A DNA stretch of 64,000 nucleotides from Planomicrobium sp. CPCC 101110 (GCF_007859395.1 NZ_VOHD01000003.1:335561-399560); one strand, 5' to 3'. Shown: positions 54,799-64,000, counted from the first letter of the stretch. Program-made: numbers and translations. Notes: generated by a model not told the origin, from the letters alone.

Positions 54799-55839
54799 AT
54801 GAAATTATTTTTCAGTTTTGTTTGCACCTTGTCTATTGTAAGCGCTTGCGCAATGCCTTCTGCCAATACCGGGAAATATGATGTTATCTATTCGATGGAC
54901 GAAGTGGTGCATGAAAAGACGGCAGCGGAACAAGAAGAGCAAATTACCATAGCGGTTATCCCTAAAGTGGCAAACATCCCTTATTTTAACGCAGCGGAAG
55001 AAGGTGCAATCGAAGCGGCGGAAGATTTGGGAATCAATCTTCTATACGAAGGGCCCGCTTTTGCGGATGCCGCCCAGCAGATCTTGATCATTGAGAAGCT
55101 GATAGAAGAGGAGGTCGATGCGATTGCCGTTTCGGCAAACGATCCTGAAGAATTGGCTCCTGTCTTATTGGAGGCAAAAGAAAAGGGCATCAGTGTGGTT
55201 ACATGGGATTCCGATACGATCCCGGAAGCAAGGGACTTTTTTATCAACATGGTGGATCCTGAAACGCTCGGCCGACATCTGATGGATACGCTGGCATGGA
55301 ATACGGATGAAAAAGGGGAGTTTGCCGTATTGACGGGCGCTTTATCCGCCGCCAACTTGAACACATGGCTGCATTGGATAAAAGTTCATCAAAAAGAGCA
55401 TTACCCGGACATGACCTTGGTCGAAGTGTCGGCAAATGACGATAATTCCCAGCGCGCATATGCATCAGCAAAAAAGCTGCTGAAGAAGTACCCTGGCCTG
55501 AAAGGCATTATCGGCAATTCGTCGGTCGGGCCGCCAGCAGCCGCCCGAGCGGTGAAAGAGCTTGGAAAGGAAGGGGAAGTTGCAGTGGTGGGGCTATCAT
55601 CGCCCAATCCGATGAACGAATACTTGAAAGACGGCTCAGCCCAGATTATTACGCTATGGAGCCCGAAAAAGTTAGGGTATTTGACAGTGGCATTAACCAA
55701 CAATGCGGTGAATGGCATAGAGCCTTTTGACTGGCAGGACATCGCCAAGGTGGGGAAGATACGGATGATCAACAATATGGTGATTATGGGAGACCCGATG
55801 GATTTTACAAAAGAGAATGTGGATCAATATGATTTCTAA
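54799..55839 (+). CDS. Sugar-binding lipoprotein, receptor of the sensor kinase
   Basis: This 346-residue protein is a Peripla_BP_4 ribose/rhamnose-type solute-binding protein with a lipoprotein signal (lipobox VSA-Cys17). The hinge and ligand region shows VAVIPKVANIPYFNAAEEGA-type start, NDPEELAPVLLEAKEKGISVVTWDSD and GNSSVGPPAAARAVKELG. The gene overlaps a histidine kinase gene by 11 bases and is separate from the transporter's own binding protein at 63122, so it probably presents sugar to the kinase rather than to the permease. AAGGAG is 14 bases before ATG, rather far; an in-frame ATT lies nearer. Confidence 0.88.
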   Translation: MKLFFSFVCTLSIVSACAMPSANTGKYDVIYSMDEVVHEKTAAEQEEQITIAVIPKVANIPYFNAAEEGAIEAAEDLGINLLYEGPAFADAAQQILIIEKLIEEEVDAIAVSANDPEELAPVLLEAKEKGISVVTWDSDTIPEARDFFINMVDPETLGRHLMDTLAWNTDEKGEFAVLTGALSAANLNTWLHWIKVHQKEHYPDMTLVEVSANDDNSQRAYASAKKLLKKYPGLKGIIGNSSVGPPAAARAVKELGKEGEVAVVGLSSPNPMNEYLKDGSAQIITLWSPKKLGYLTVALTNNAVNGIEPFDWQDIAKVGKIRMINNMVIMGDPMDFTKENVDQYDF

Positions 55840-57652
55840 ACTGATGAAATTCAAAAATTACCGGCTAAGGACCAAATTGATCGTCACCTATGTATTGTTG
55901 ACGGTTATACCAATCTCCCTATTGGGGTATATCGCTTACAGCCAGTACACGAAATCCATCGAAGAACAAGTGGGCGAATATATTCCAAAGCTGCTGGAAC
56001 AAGCGAATGAAAACATCGCCAACCAAATAAGGGAACTCAGAAAATTTCCCGACCTGCTCTACAACTCGGATGAAGTGGTGGAAGTGCTGAGGAAGGATGC
56101 ACATCAAAGCCGTTCATCGCTTTTGCAGGACGAATTCACTGTTAACAGCTACTTATCAAGAACCTTCATCAACGGAGGCAGCCAGGACATTTTGGGTGTT
56201 TTTGTAATATCGAAAAACCGTATTTTCCAGAGCACTAAAATTCCGCATACCAACTTTGGGCTGATGGATTATTCCCAATCGTATGGGCAGGATATCCAAT
56301 TGAAAACTGATGATATATTCGTTCTGCCGCATCAGACTTCGCTGCGTTTCGAAGGGAATCCGCCCTTTGTTCTCATCATGAAACAACTTACCGATCTTGA
56401 GAACCGAACCGACCTAGGCACCGTCCTCATAGCAGTCAACGTCACTTTTTTTGAAGATGTCATAAATGAAATGAGTGAGGAAGGCAAAGCCGACCTGTGG
56501 ATGATGAACAAAGAAGGCAGGGTTATTTACCATACAAATCCTTCGAAAATCCGGACGATTGACCGGGAATTTGCCATGTACCCCCAAATAAACGGCAGTT
56601 TCCGGACGACCCAGGAAGACGCAAGCCGGCTGATCAGCTTGAATCATATGGATGAAACCGGCTGGACTTTAGCGCACAGTGTTTTAGCGGGAAACTTGAC
56701 GGAACAAACCGATCTGGTCCGAAATGCCACAATCGCGGTTTTTCTTGTCTTTGTTGCCATGAGCACCGTGATCTCCATTCTGCTGGCCTGGAATGTATCA
56801 AGTCCGCTTAACCGGTTGACCAGTGTCATGAAGCGGGTTGAAAAAGGGGATTTTGATGTGGATCTGGCCATCGGGACAACCGATGAAGTGGGGATGCTCG
56901 CAAACAACTTCAATTCCATGGTAACGGAAATCAAGGACCTTATCCGTGAAAATTACCAAATCGAGCTGAAGCAAAAAGAAGCGGAACTTTATGCCTTGCA
57001 ATCCCAGATCAATCCGCATTTTATGTACAACACACTGGAAACGATTGCCATGTCAGTGGAAGATGACGAAAAAGACACGGTCATAGAAATGGTGACGCTG
57101 CTCGGGAGGATGCTTCGCTTTTCAATCGGCAATAAAGAAGCGCTGGTGCCGATTGCAGATGAGCTGCTGCATGTAAAAGATTATTTGACGATTCAAAAAA
57201 TCCGCTTTGAGGAAAAATTCGATTTTTCCATTCAGGAAAAAATAGAATCCCAAAACTACTATACGCCAAAGTTCGTCTTGCAGCCGATTGTTGAAAATGC
57301 CGTTAAACACGGCCTCGCGTATGGACGCGTTACAACCATTGAAATCGGAGTCTGCTTGGTTCCCGGCAATGAAGGTTCTGAAGAAATAGCTTTCAAGGTA
57401 AAAGATAACGGATCAGGCATCAAAAAAGAGACGCTTGCAGACATTCAGCGGACACTGGCTTCAGATCCAATGGCCAAGCGGGACTCGCATTTTGGGCTGA
57501 GCAACGTCCATGCACGCATCGCCATGAATTTCGGCAGCGGCTTTGGCCTGGATATCATAAGCGGCGTTGACCAGGGAACAGAAGTCGAAATCAGGATTCC
57601 GGTTCTTAAAAATGGCTCTGAAGGAGGCTGCCATGAGCTCAAAGAAAATTAA
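55829..57652 (+). CDS. YesM-type sensor histidine kinase
   Basis: This 607-residue membrane kinase has a first helix (about 15-37), a large outside sensor domain of dCACHE type, a second helix (about 290-312), HAMP (PLNRLTSVMKRVEKGDFDV), and a His_kinase/HATPase core with phospho-His397 in QSQINPHFMYNTLETIA, N-box VENAVKHGL and G-box DNGSGI. The layout is that of LytS/YesM kinases. It overlaps the binding-protein gene before it and the regulator gene after it, so all three are co-translated. ATG at 55829 was chosen; ATG at 55817 is an alternative. Confidence 0.92.
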   Translation: MISKLMKFKNYRLRTKLIVTYVLLTVIPISLLGYIAYSQYTKSIEEQVGEYIPKLLEQANENIANQIRELRKFPDLLYNSDEVVEVLRKDAHQSRSSLLQDEFTVNSYLSRTFINGGSQDILGVFVISKNRIFQSTKIPHTNFGLMDYSQSYGQDIQLKTDDIFVLPHQTSLRFEGNPPFVLIMKQLTDLENRTDLGTVLIAVNVTFFEDVINEMSEEGKADLWMMNKEGRVIYHTNPSKIRTIDREFAMYPQINGSFRTTQEDASRLISLNHMDETGWTLAHSVLAGNLTEQTDLVRNATIAVFLVFVAMSTVISILLAWNVSSPLNRLTSVMKRVEKGDFDVDLAIGTTDEVGMLANNFNSMVTEIKDLIRENYQIELKQKEAELYALQSQINPHFMYNTLETIAMSVEDDEKDTVIEMVTLLGRMLRFSIGNKEALVPIADELLHVKDYLTIQKIRFEEKFDFSIQEKIESQNYYTPKFVLQPIVENAVKHGLAYGRVTTIEIGVCLVPGNEGSEEIAFKVKDNGSGIKKETLADIQRTLASDPMAKRDSHFGLSNVHARIAMNFGSGFGLDIISGVDQGTEVEIRIPVLKNGSEGGCHELKEN

Positions 57653-59267
57653 AACGGTCATTGTTGACGATGAAAGCCGCATCCGGCGGGGAATTGAAAA
57701 GCTGGTGTTGTCCTGCGGGGAAGACTGGGAAGTTATAGCGTCGTTCGGCGATGGAATTGAACTGATTGAAGCATTCGAAAAAGAGTCTTTTGAGTTTGAC
57801 GTTTTGCTTACGGATATCCGAATGCCGGTGATGGATGGGCTTGCCTTGATCAAAAGAATGAAGGAAATGGCTTTTTTCAATCCTGTTGTCATCAGCGGGT
57901 TTGATGATTTCAATTATTTGCAGGTTGCTCTGAGAGAAGGTGCACTGGATTATATATTGAAGCCGATTGACCGTGAGGAATTCAGAAAACAGCTGGAAGT
58001 GCTCAAATGCAAAGTGAAAAAACAATGGGAAGAACAGGAACAAGTTGGCCTTCTGCAAAGTGAAGCCAGAAAACTGGACTATATCAAACAAGTGGAAAAA
58101 TTGAACGAGGCGACAAAGGGGTTTGAATTTGACATTTCTCTGGTCGATTGGACAAGCGATTTTCCGAAAGGAACTTATGCGTTGATCCAGATTGCGATTG
58201 ATCAGCCGCTAAGCTATTCCCGGACCATGCCGAAGGAGGAGTGGCATACATGGGTCCTTGCAAACGAAAATATCATTTGCGAACTTCTTCAGCGGAGCGA
58301 AAGGGAATATTGGGAATGGCGGGGGGAAACTTCCTGTTTTTGGTCGTTGCTCTGCAGCAAAGAAGATGAAAGCGAAGAAGAATTCAAAGAGGAAATCAGG
58401 AATTTTGTCTACAAGCTTCAAAGCAATGTCCAAAATCTCTTGCCTTTTACGAATTCGGTTGCAATCAGCCAATCCTTTGCAGATTTAGCGTGCCTGCAAA
58501 CAACCGCCAACGATGTATTGGCGCTCATGCGGTTCCGTTCTGTTTTTGGGAATAACCAAATCCTGCTGCAGGATTCGAACGAAATTCTTACGATGGATGG
58601 CGAGTTGAGAAATGCAGGGAAACTGCAGCAGTTGATCCAGCAAATCATTCAAGCATTAGAGCGGATGAATGAGACCGAACTGAAAAAGCGGCTTGGGTTG
58701 TTTACAGACGAGCTGCAGTCGTTGCGCCTATCCAGCGAAACGGAGTTTTTTCTGCAGTCGCTCAGCATACAGCTGATAAACTATGTGATCAAATGCACCC
58801 CCCGCATAAATAACGGCTTGCTGGACGTTCATGATACGGCGAATTTGCTAAGAAAAACGAAAAACATGGAAGAGCTGAGATGGGAACTGGAAAATTGGGT
58901 TCTGGCGGTTTATCAAAAACTATCGGCCATGAACAAAGAAAAGGTCCATAACGAAACAAGCGTAGCGAAAGAATGGATTTTGGAAAATCTAAGGGAGAAC
59001 ATCACAATTGAAAAAATCGCCGGGCAAGTCTACATGAATCCCACCTACTTCTGTGAATGCTTCAAGAATGAAACGGGGGAAACGGTACTCGACTATGTAA
59101 CGAGGAGCCGGATCAACAAAGCCAGGGAATTGCTTCTTACGACGAACTTGAAAGTGTATGAGATTTCTGAGGAAGTGGGATATGCAGATACAAAATACTT
59201 CAGCAAATTGTTCAAGAAATATTATGGAGAGCTCCCTTCCAAATACAAAGAAAAATTGAAAGCTTAA
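57633..59267 (+). CDS. YesN-type response regulator (REC + AraC HTH)
   Basis: The 544-residue regulator has an N-terminal receiver with acidic pocket Asp12/Asp13, phospho-acceptor Asp61 in LLTDIRMPVMDG and Lys in YILKPID. A long middle region follows, then a C-terminal AraC-type DNA-binding domain (ITIEKIAGQVYMNPTYFCEC, then VYEISEEVGYADTKYFSKLF). It most likely activates the ABC operon downstream. ATG at 57633 follows GAAGGAGG and overlaps the kinase gene by 20 bases. Confidence 0.93.
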   Translation: MSSKKIKTVIVDDESRIRRGIEKLVLSCGEDWEVIASFGDGIELIEAFEKESFEFDVLLTDIRMPVMDGLALIKRMKEMAFFNPVVISGFDDFNYLQVALREGALDYILKPIDREEFRKQLEVLKCKVKKQWEEQEQVGLLQSEARKLDYIKQVEKLNEATKGFEFDISLVDWTSDFPKGTYALIQIAIDQPLSYSRTMPKEEWHTWVLANENIICELLQRSEREYWEWRGETSCFWSLLCSKEDESEEEFKEEIRNFVYKLQSNVQNLLPFTNSVAISQSFADLACLQTTANDVLALMRFRSVFGNNQILLQDSNEILTMDGELRNAGKLQQLIQQIIQALERMNETELKKRLGLFTDELQSLRLSSETEFFLQSLSIQLINYVIKCTPRINNGLLDVHDTANLLRKTKNMEELRWELENWVLAVYQKLSAMNKEKVHNETSVAKEWILENLRENITIEKIAGQVYMNPTYFCECFKNETGETVLDYVTRSRINKARELLLTTNLKVYEISEEVGYADTKYFSKLFKKYYGELPSKYKEKLKA

Positions 59268-59296
59268 AAAACCCTCAGAAATGGGGGTTTTTTTAG
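59265..59296 (+). terminator. Terminator after regulator gene
   Basis: AAAAAACCC and GGGGGTTTTTTT form a stem separating the sensor unit from the transporter unit. Confidence 0.75.
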
Positions 59297-59379
59297 TGCA
59301 AACAAAAACAAACAGAGAAATGCCCACCTTTTTCCGAAAATCCTCTCCTTACTGAATTTCCGGAAAAAAGATAATCTTT

Positions 59380-59395
59380 ATGAAAGCGCTAACAA
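59380..59395 (+). promoter_or_regulatory. cre box upstream of sugar ABC operon
   Basis: ATGAAAGCGCTAACAA fits the 16-base cre consensus at all fixed positions, 43 bases before the ATPase start. It indicates CcpA repression of the transporter operon. Confidence 0.88.
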
Positions 59396-59438
59396 TCCAA
59401 GGGTGCCGCAAAACTACTATATGTTTGGGAGTGAAATC

Positions 59439-60950
59439 ATGTCTGAATACGTTTTGGAACTGAAAGGGATAACCAAAAGATTTCCGGGAGTTACAGCTTT
59501 GGACAATGTGCATTTCAAACTGAAACCGGGAGAGATTCATGCATTGATGGGCGAGAACGGCGCAGGAAAATCCACATTTATCAAAGTGATTACAGGCGTC
59601 CATGCACCGGATGAAGGAGAGATTTTCCTGAACGGGGAAAAGGTCGAATTCTCAAGCCCGAACGATGCCCAAGCGGTAGGAATAGCCGCAATTTATCAGC
59701 ATGTTACAAATTACCCCGATTTGAGCGTCACTGAAAATATATTTATGGGGCATGAAAAAACTCATAAGCTTACTGGCCGTTTGCTTTGGAAAGAAATGCA
59801 CGAAGAAGCAAGAAAGGTTTTGCGGTCGTTAAGTTCATCTATTGATCCGAAAGCTGAAATGGGGTCTTTGAGTGTAGCGCAGCAGCAAATCGTTGAAATT
59901 GCCAAGGCCATTTCAACCCATGCCCGAATCATCATTATGGATGAACCGACAGCCGCTTTAACATCAAGGGAAAGCGAAGAGCTTTACAAGATTGCTGAAA
60001 GCTTGCGCGACCGGGGCGCATCGATCATTTTTATCTCGCACCGTTTTGAAGACATGTACCGGCTTGCTTCACAAGTTACCGTGCTGCGGGATGCCAAGTA
60101 TATCGGTTCTTGGGGGATCAACGAAATTTCCAATGATGCATTGATAGTTGCAATGGTCGGCCGTGAAATCAATCAAGTGTTCCCGGACCGGAACGGGGAA
60201 TTGGGGGAGAAGCTTCTGGAAGTGGAAGGGCTCAGCAAGGCTGGGTATTTCGCTGATATTTCATTTACGCTCCGCAAGGGGGAAATCCTGGGTTTGACAG
60301 GTCTCGTGGGAGCTGGAAGAACGGAAGTATGCCAGGCGCTATTTGGAATCATGCCTTACGACAAAGGAACAATCGAATTGAAAGGGCAAAAGGTCAATAT
60401 CCAAAGCCCGAAAGAGGCCATTAGGCTGGGAATCGGCTATTTGCCTGAAGACAGGCAGCTGCAAGGGCTGGTGCTTCAATGGAGCATTGGAAGAAACATT
60501 ACGTTGTCCGCATTGAAAAAGTTTGACACAAAGGGCTGGCTCAATGAAAAGAAAGAACATGCTTTCACAAAAAATCTGGCTGAAAAAATGCATGTGAAAG
60601 CGAACAGCATTTTCGATCTTGTTAGTTCCCTATCGGGAGGCAATCAGCAGAAAGTCGCTGTAGCGAAGCTTTTGACTGCTCAATTGGATGTCATTATTCT
60701 CGATGAGCCGACAAAAGGGGTGGATGTCGGAGCAAAGACAGCCATTTATGAAATCATCAACGAGCTGGCAGCACAAGGATATGGAATCATACTCGTTTCA
60801 TCTGAAATGCTGGAAGTAATCGGTATGAGCGACCGTATCGCAGTGATGCGCGCAGGCAGAATCACTACAATTCTCGACCGGGAAACGGTTACCCAAGAAA
60901 AAATCCTTGAAGCGTCAATGGCGGACAAACCGAAGAAAAATGTCGGATAA
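59439..60950 (+). CDS. Sugar ABC transporter ATPase (RbsA/RhaT type, two NBDs)
   Basis: This 503-residue double ATPase energises a monosaccharide importer. The first domain has intact Walker A GENGAGKST, signature LSVAQQQIVEIAKA and Walker B IIIMDEPTAAL. The second has degenerate Walker A GLVGAGRTEV, signature LSGGNQQKVAVAKLL and Walker B VIILDEPTKGVDVG. This asymmetry is normal for the RbsA/MglA family. It leads the operon ATPase, two permeases, binding protein. GGGAG precedes ATG at 59439. Confidence 0.94.
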   Translation: MSEYVLELKGITKRFPGVTALDNVHFKLKPGEIHALMGENGAGKSTFIKVITGVHAPDEGEIFLNGEKVEFSSPNDAQAVGIAAIYQHVTNYPDLSVTENIFMGHEKTHKLTGRLLWKEMHEEARKVLRSLSSSIDPKAEMGSLSVAQQQIVEIAKAISTHARIIIMDEPTAALTSRESEELYKIAESLRDRGASIIFISHRFEDMYRLASQVTVLRDAKYIGSWGINEISNDALIVAMVGREINQVFPDRNGELGEKLLEVEGLSKAGYFADISFTLRKGEILGLTGLVGAGRTEVCQALFGIMPYDKGTIELKGQKVNIQSPKEAIRLGIGYLPEDRQLQGLVLQWSIGRNITLSALKKFDTKGWLNEKKEHAFTKNLAEKMHVKANSIFDLVSSLSGGNQQKVAVAKLLTAQLDVIILDEPTKGVDVGAKTAIYEIINELAAQGYGIILVSSEMLEVIGMSDRIAVMRAGRITTILDRETVTQEKILEASMADKPKKNVG

Positions 60951-60976
60951 GACAGGAAAGGCAAGAGGTGAATCAT

Positions 60977-62011
60977 ATGGCCGAATCTGTAATAGATAAT
61001 TCCGCAGAACTTCCTGTGGAGAAGAAAACTTCCAAACTGGCGGCGGTTTCGAAGTTTCGCGAACTGGGTTTATTGGCTTTTATCGTCCTGCTTTGCATCG
61101 TCGTCCAAACAAAAAATGCCAGCTTTTTAACGATCGGCAACTTGACAGACATGGTAACCAATACCGCCATCCTCAGTATTCTGGCACTGGGCATGATGCT
61201 GGTATTGATAACAAGGGGCATTGATTTATCGATCGGTTCCACCCTTGCTTTATCGGGAATGATTGTAGCGCAAACGGTCAGTGTCTACAGCGGTTTAAAC
61301 CCAATTCTGGCAATTTTGATGGGGACGGCAATCGGGATCGCATGCGGCGTTGTCATCGGTTTTCTGGTGGCGAAAATAGGGATTCTTCCAATTATAGCGA
61401 CATTGGCAATGATGAATATTTTCAGGGGCCTGAATTATACGGTCAGCGACGGGCAATGGATCAGCTCCTACCAGATGCCGGCAAGTTTTGTTTCCATCGC
61501 AACCAGCAAGATCATAGGCATCAACACATTGGTGTTTATCGCCATAATCATTTATATCACGGCTTTCTATTTTATCAACCATACAAGGACGGGAAGGCAG
61601 ATTTATGCTGTCGGCAGCAATCCCGAATCCGCGAAAGTCAGCGGCATCAATCAGACGAAAATTTTATTGATCGTATATTCGATCATGGGCGGGTTGTCCG
61701 GATTATCCGGGGTATTATGGGTTTCGAAATTCGCGTCCGCCCAAGGAGATACCGCTTCGGGCTATGAGTTGACTGTCATTGCGGCCTGTATTCTTGGCGG
61801 AGTGAGCATCGCAGGCGGTTCCGGAAAAATTTCAGGGGTCCTCTTAGGCGCGTTTTTACTTGGCATCCTGAACAATGCTCTTCCATTGATGAATGTTTCT
61901 CCTTTTTGGCAAATGGCGATACAGGGATCGATTATTTTGATAGCCGTCATTATCAACGCCCTCGTTAAAAGAGGAGTAGACAGAAACAATTTGCTAAGGA
62001 GGAAGATATGA
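60977..62011 (+). CDS. Sugar ABC transporter permease 1
   Basis: The 344-residue integral membrane protein is of the BPD_transp_2 (RbsC/RhaP) family with about eight to ten helices. Family marks are LVLITRGIDLSIGSTLALSG, the cytoplasmic GRQIYAVGSNPESAKVSGI loop that meets the ATPase, and GGVSIAGGSGKISGVLLGAFLLG. It pairs with the next permease to form a heterodimeric channel. ATG at 60977 (after AGAGGTG) is preferred to GTG at 60968. Its stop overlaps the next start (ATGA). Confidence 0.93.
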   Translation: MAESVIDNSAELPVEKKTSKLAAVSKFRELGLLAFIVLLCIVVQTKNASFLTIGNLTDMVTNTAILSILALGMMLVLITRGIDLSIGSTLALSGMIVAQTVSVYSGLNPILAILMGTAIGIACGVVIGFLVAKIGILPIIATLAMMNIFRGLNYTVSDGQWISSYQMPASFVSIATSKIIGINTLVFIAIIIYITAFYFINHTRTGRQIYAVGSNPESAKVSGINQTKILLIVYSIMGGLSGLSGVLWVSKFASAQGDTASGYELTVIAACILGGVSIAGGSGKISGVLLGAFLLGILNNALPLMNVSPFWQMAIQGSIILIAVIINALVKRGVDRNNLLRRKI

Positions 62012-63051
62012 CCATGGCACAAAAAGCGATTGATCAAAGCGAATATGTTCAGCGCACACTCAAGGACACACAAGATTTTTCATGGAAGAAATTTTTCCTC
62101 CAGTGGGAATGGCTGCTGATTTTGGTTTTCTTTTTGGTCTTGGTGATCAATACCAATCTTTCTCCTTTCTTTTTGAACGGCGCAGGATTACGGGACGCCA
62201 CAATGATTTTCCTGGACAAGGCGTTTATCGTCTTTCCGATGGTCATGATCATGATCCTTAGGGATATTGATATTTCAGTCGGTTCTACAGTCGCCTTGTC
62301 TTCGGTCATCATGGCGACGCTCTACAATGATTTCGGCCTGCCTATGGGCGCGGCGCTTGGTGCGTGTTTGCTTGTAGGGGCCCTTTGCGGATTGGTAAAC
62401 GGCTTGCTGATTGTGAAATTCAAGGAGCTTTCGGCAGTTATTGTAACGCTCGGAACCATGATCCTGTACCGGGGCATCGCCTATATCATCTTGGAAGACC
62501 AAGCCTCCGGAAACTTCCCGGCATGGTTCAGTTTTTTCGGCTGGGGGAATATCGGCGGCATTCCATTTATCTTGATCGTTTTTGCGGTGCTTGCGGTTGT
62601 CTTCACGCTGCTGCTCCACAAAACGACTTTTGGCAGACAGGTATTTGCAATGGGCAATAACACGACAGCCAGCCGGTTCTCGGGTGTCCAAGTCGATAAA
62701 GTCAAGGTCATCGTTTTCACATTAGCCGGAATAATGGCTGCCATCACTGCCATCTTCCTGGCTTCACGAATGGGCAGCACGCGGCCGAATGTGGCGACGA
62801 TGTATGAGTTGGATGTGATTGCAATGGTCGCTTTAGGCGGAATCAGCACAGCGGGGGGCAAAGGCAGGATGGTTGGCGCCATTATTGCAGTTTTCATACT
62901 CGGCTACCTCCAGTACGGCTTGGGATTGATCAATATCCCTTCTCAAACGATGCTTGTTATCACTGGGCTGTTGTTGCTTGCTGCAGTCGGAATTCCCAAG
63001 CTCAATGTCAGCCGTAAATTCAAACGGTTCAGACGGAAACAATTGGAATAG
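62008..63051 (+). CDS. Sugar ABC transporter permease 2
   Basis: This 347-residue BPD_transp_2 permease parallels the first one: LRDIDISVGSTVALSSVIMA, the GRQVFAMGNNTTASRFSGV ATPase-contact loop and GGISTAGGKGRMVGAIIAVF. Two different permeases with one fused ATPase is the arrangement of rhamnose (RhaSTPQ) and AI-2 (LsrACDB) importers, more than of ribose importers with one permease. AAGGAGG gives starts at 62008 or 62014. Confidence 0.93.
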   Translation: MTMAQKAIDQSEYVQRTLKDTQDFSWKKFFLQWEWLLILVFFLVLVINTNLSPFFLNGAGLRDATMIFLDKAFIVFPMVMIMILRDIDISVGSTVALSSVIMATLYNDFGLPMGAALGACLLVGALCGLVNGLLIVKFKELSAVIVTLGTMILYRGIAYIILEDQASGNFPAWFSFFGWGNIGGIPFILIVFAVLAVVFTLLLHKTTFGRQVFAMGNNTTASRFSGVQVDKVKVIVFTLAGIMAAITAIFLASRMGSTRPNVATMYELDVIAMVALGGISTAGGKGRMVGAIIAVFILGYLQYGLGLINIPSQTMLVITGLLLLAAVGIPKLNVSRKFKRFRRKQLE

Positions 63052-63121
63052 GTTACTGGCAGCGGGCTACTCCAGGCTTGCCGCGTAATTATAAAAAACA
63101 AAACTAAAGGGGCGGAAAAAG

Positions 63122-64000
63122 ATGAAAAAATTTCTCTCGAAATGGGCAATGATCGGGTTGGCGGCAACAATGCTTACGGCTTGCGGAAGCCAGGAAGCGG
63201 CGCCGGAACAAAGTGCAGCAGCAGGGGATTCCGGCGGAGATGGAGCTAAAACTTACGCCATGGTATTCAAAAACACTGGGAATCCATATGGAGAAAAAAT
63301 GATGGAAGGGTTTGAGGAAGCTATCAAAGAAGCAGGCGGCGAAGTGATTCTCCGCGCTCCTGAACAGCCGACAGCAGAAGGCCAGATCCAGATCGTCGAA
63401 CAGCTGATCACTCAAAAAGTAGACTCTATTTTAATCACAGGAAATGACATAGACGCCCTTCAACCGGTTTTACAAAAAGCGATGGATGCAGGCATCAAAG
63501 TTCTTTCAGCTGATGCGGCTGTAAACCCGCAGAGCCGATTGGTGCACGTCAACCAAGCCGATCCGGAACTTATTGGCCGCACACAGATTCAGGCAGTTTC
63601 TGAAATGATCAATGGAGAAGGCCAGATTGCAGTCTTAAGTGCCACTTCCCAAGCATCCAACCAAAACCTCTGGATCGAGTGGATGGAAAAAGAACTTGAA
63701 AAACCGGAGTATGACAAAATTGAACTTGTGAAAGTTGCATATGGCGATGACTTGCGGGATAAGAGTACATCGGAAACAGAAGCTTTGCTGTTGCAGTATC
63801 CGGATTTGAAAGCCATTGTCTCGCCTACTACTGTAGGGATTGCAGCTGCAGGAAAGGTGCTTACGGATAAAGGGCTGCAAGGTAAAATCGCTTTGACAGG
63901 CCTGGGGCTTCCAAGCGAAATGGCGACTTACATCGAAAACGGTGTTTCTCCGGCAATGTTCCTCTGGAATCCGATCGATGTGGGCTACGGAGCAGGAATG
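63122..64000 (+). CDS. Sugar ABC transporter binding lipoprotein, cut by window end
   Basis: The first 293 codons are present with no stop; the gene continues past base 64000. It has a lipoprotein signal (LTA-Cys21), an acidic linker with Gly/Ser, then a Peripla_BP_4 domain (TYAMVFKNTGNPYGEKMMEGFEEAIKEAGG; ITGNDIDALQPVLQKAMDAGIKVLSADAA). It is related to RhaS/LsrB-type receptors and to the sensor lipoprotein at 54799, but it sits in the transporter operon, so it is the uptake receptor. GGGGCGG precedes ATG. Confidence 0.92.
   Translation, partial: MKKFLSKWAMIGLAATMLTACGSQEAAPEQSAAAGDSGGDGAKTYAMVFKNTGNPYGEKMMEGFEEAIKEAGGEVILRAPEQPTAEGQIQIVEQLITQKVDSILITGNDIDALQPVLQKAMDAGIKVLSADAAVNPQSRLVHVNQADPELIGRTQIQAVSEMINGEGQIAVLSATSQASNQNLWIEWMEKELEKPEYDKIELVKVAYGDDLRDKSTSETEALLLQYPDLKAIVSPTTVGIAAAGKVLTDKGLQGKIALTGLGLPSEMATYIENGVSPAMFLWNPIDVGYGAGM

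Overview
The window looks like chromosomal DNA of a Gram-positive, low-to-mid GC Bacillales, most plausibly a Planococcus/Planomicrobium-type member of the Planococcaceae. The signs are strong GGAGG ribosome binding sites, a tyrosyl T-box leader, LicT-type RNA antiterminators, perfect CcpA cre boxes, a SigB-type promoter, CsoR-copZ-copA, a sortase locus and Bacillus-like gene orders (marR-tyrZ, msmX-yxkF). No rRNA, tRNA, complete insertion sequence, prophage or CRISPR array was seen. The last gene runs off the right edge.

Layout. 0-7.5 kb: HupE/UreJ-like membrane protein, a five-PAS diguanylate cyclase, a MarR regulator, T-box-controlled tyrS and a HAD phosphatase. 7.5-14.5 kb: beta-glucoside uptake and hydrolysis, with a phospho-beta-glucosidase facing a bglP-phospho-beta-glucosidase operon and a RAT/terminator switch in front of each, then a Bacillus-type intergenic repeat and a second HAD phosphatase. 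15-18 kb: sstT and a PcsB/EnvC-like M23 murein hydrolase. 18-24 kb: arsenic cluster arsR-arsC, arsD-arsA-phosphatase-HesB-like, then a second ArsR with an MFS exporter; no ArsB or Acr3 permease lies within it. 24-31 kb: secreted protein, K+/H+ antiporter, AlkD-like protein, then an AT-rich stretch with an orphan gene and a GGDEF-EAL protein. 31.4-34.6 kb: csoR-copZ-copA with a CsoR-type box before each gene. 34.6-42 kb: msmX and a PucR-family regulator, then two FemX/GNAT-like transferases, a methyltransferase, an ATP-grasp N-terminal fragment and a luciferase-like oxidoreductase.

42.4-50.7 kb holds what I consider the most interesting system. Two secreted proteins, each with two helical EH...H...H repeats and an MPKTG-type cell-wall sorting signal, lie with a class F-like sortase that carries a C-terminal fibronectin-like extension. 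An ECF sigma factor and its ZAS-type anti-sigma lie 2-3 kb away. The same promoter-like motif, AAGTGA(T/A)C(C/T)-N16-CGTT, occurs once upstream of each sortase substrate and once upstream of the sigma/anti-sigma operon. This suggests a self-contained envelope-stress regulon that displays the repeat proteins on the cell wall.

50.8-64 kb: a SigB-type YsnF stress protein; an AraC regulator divergent from an L-fucose/L-arabinose isomerase-family gene with a cre box; then a lipoprotein sugar receptor, YesM-like kinase and YesN-like regulator in one overlapping unit (a three-component sugar sensor), followed by a cre-controlled ribose/rhamnose-type ABC importer (ATPase, two permeases, binding lipoprotein).
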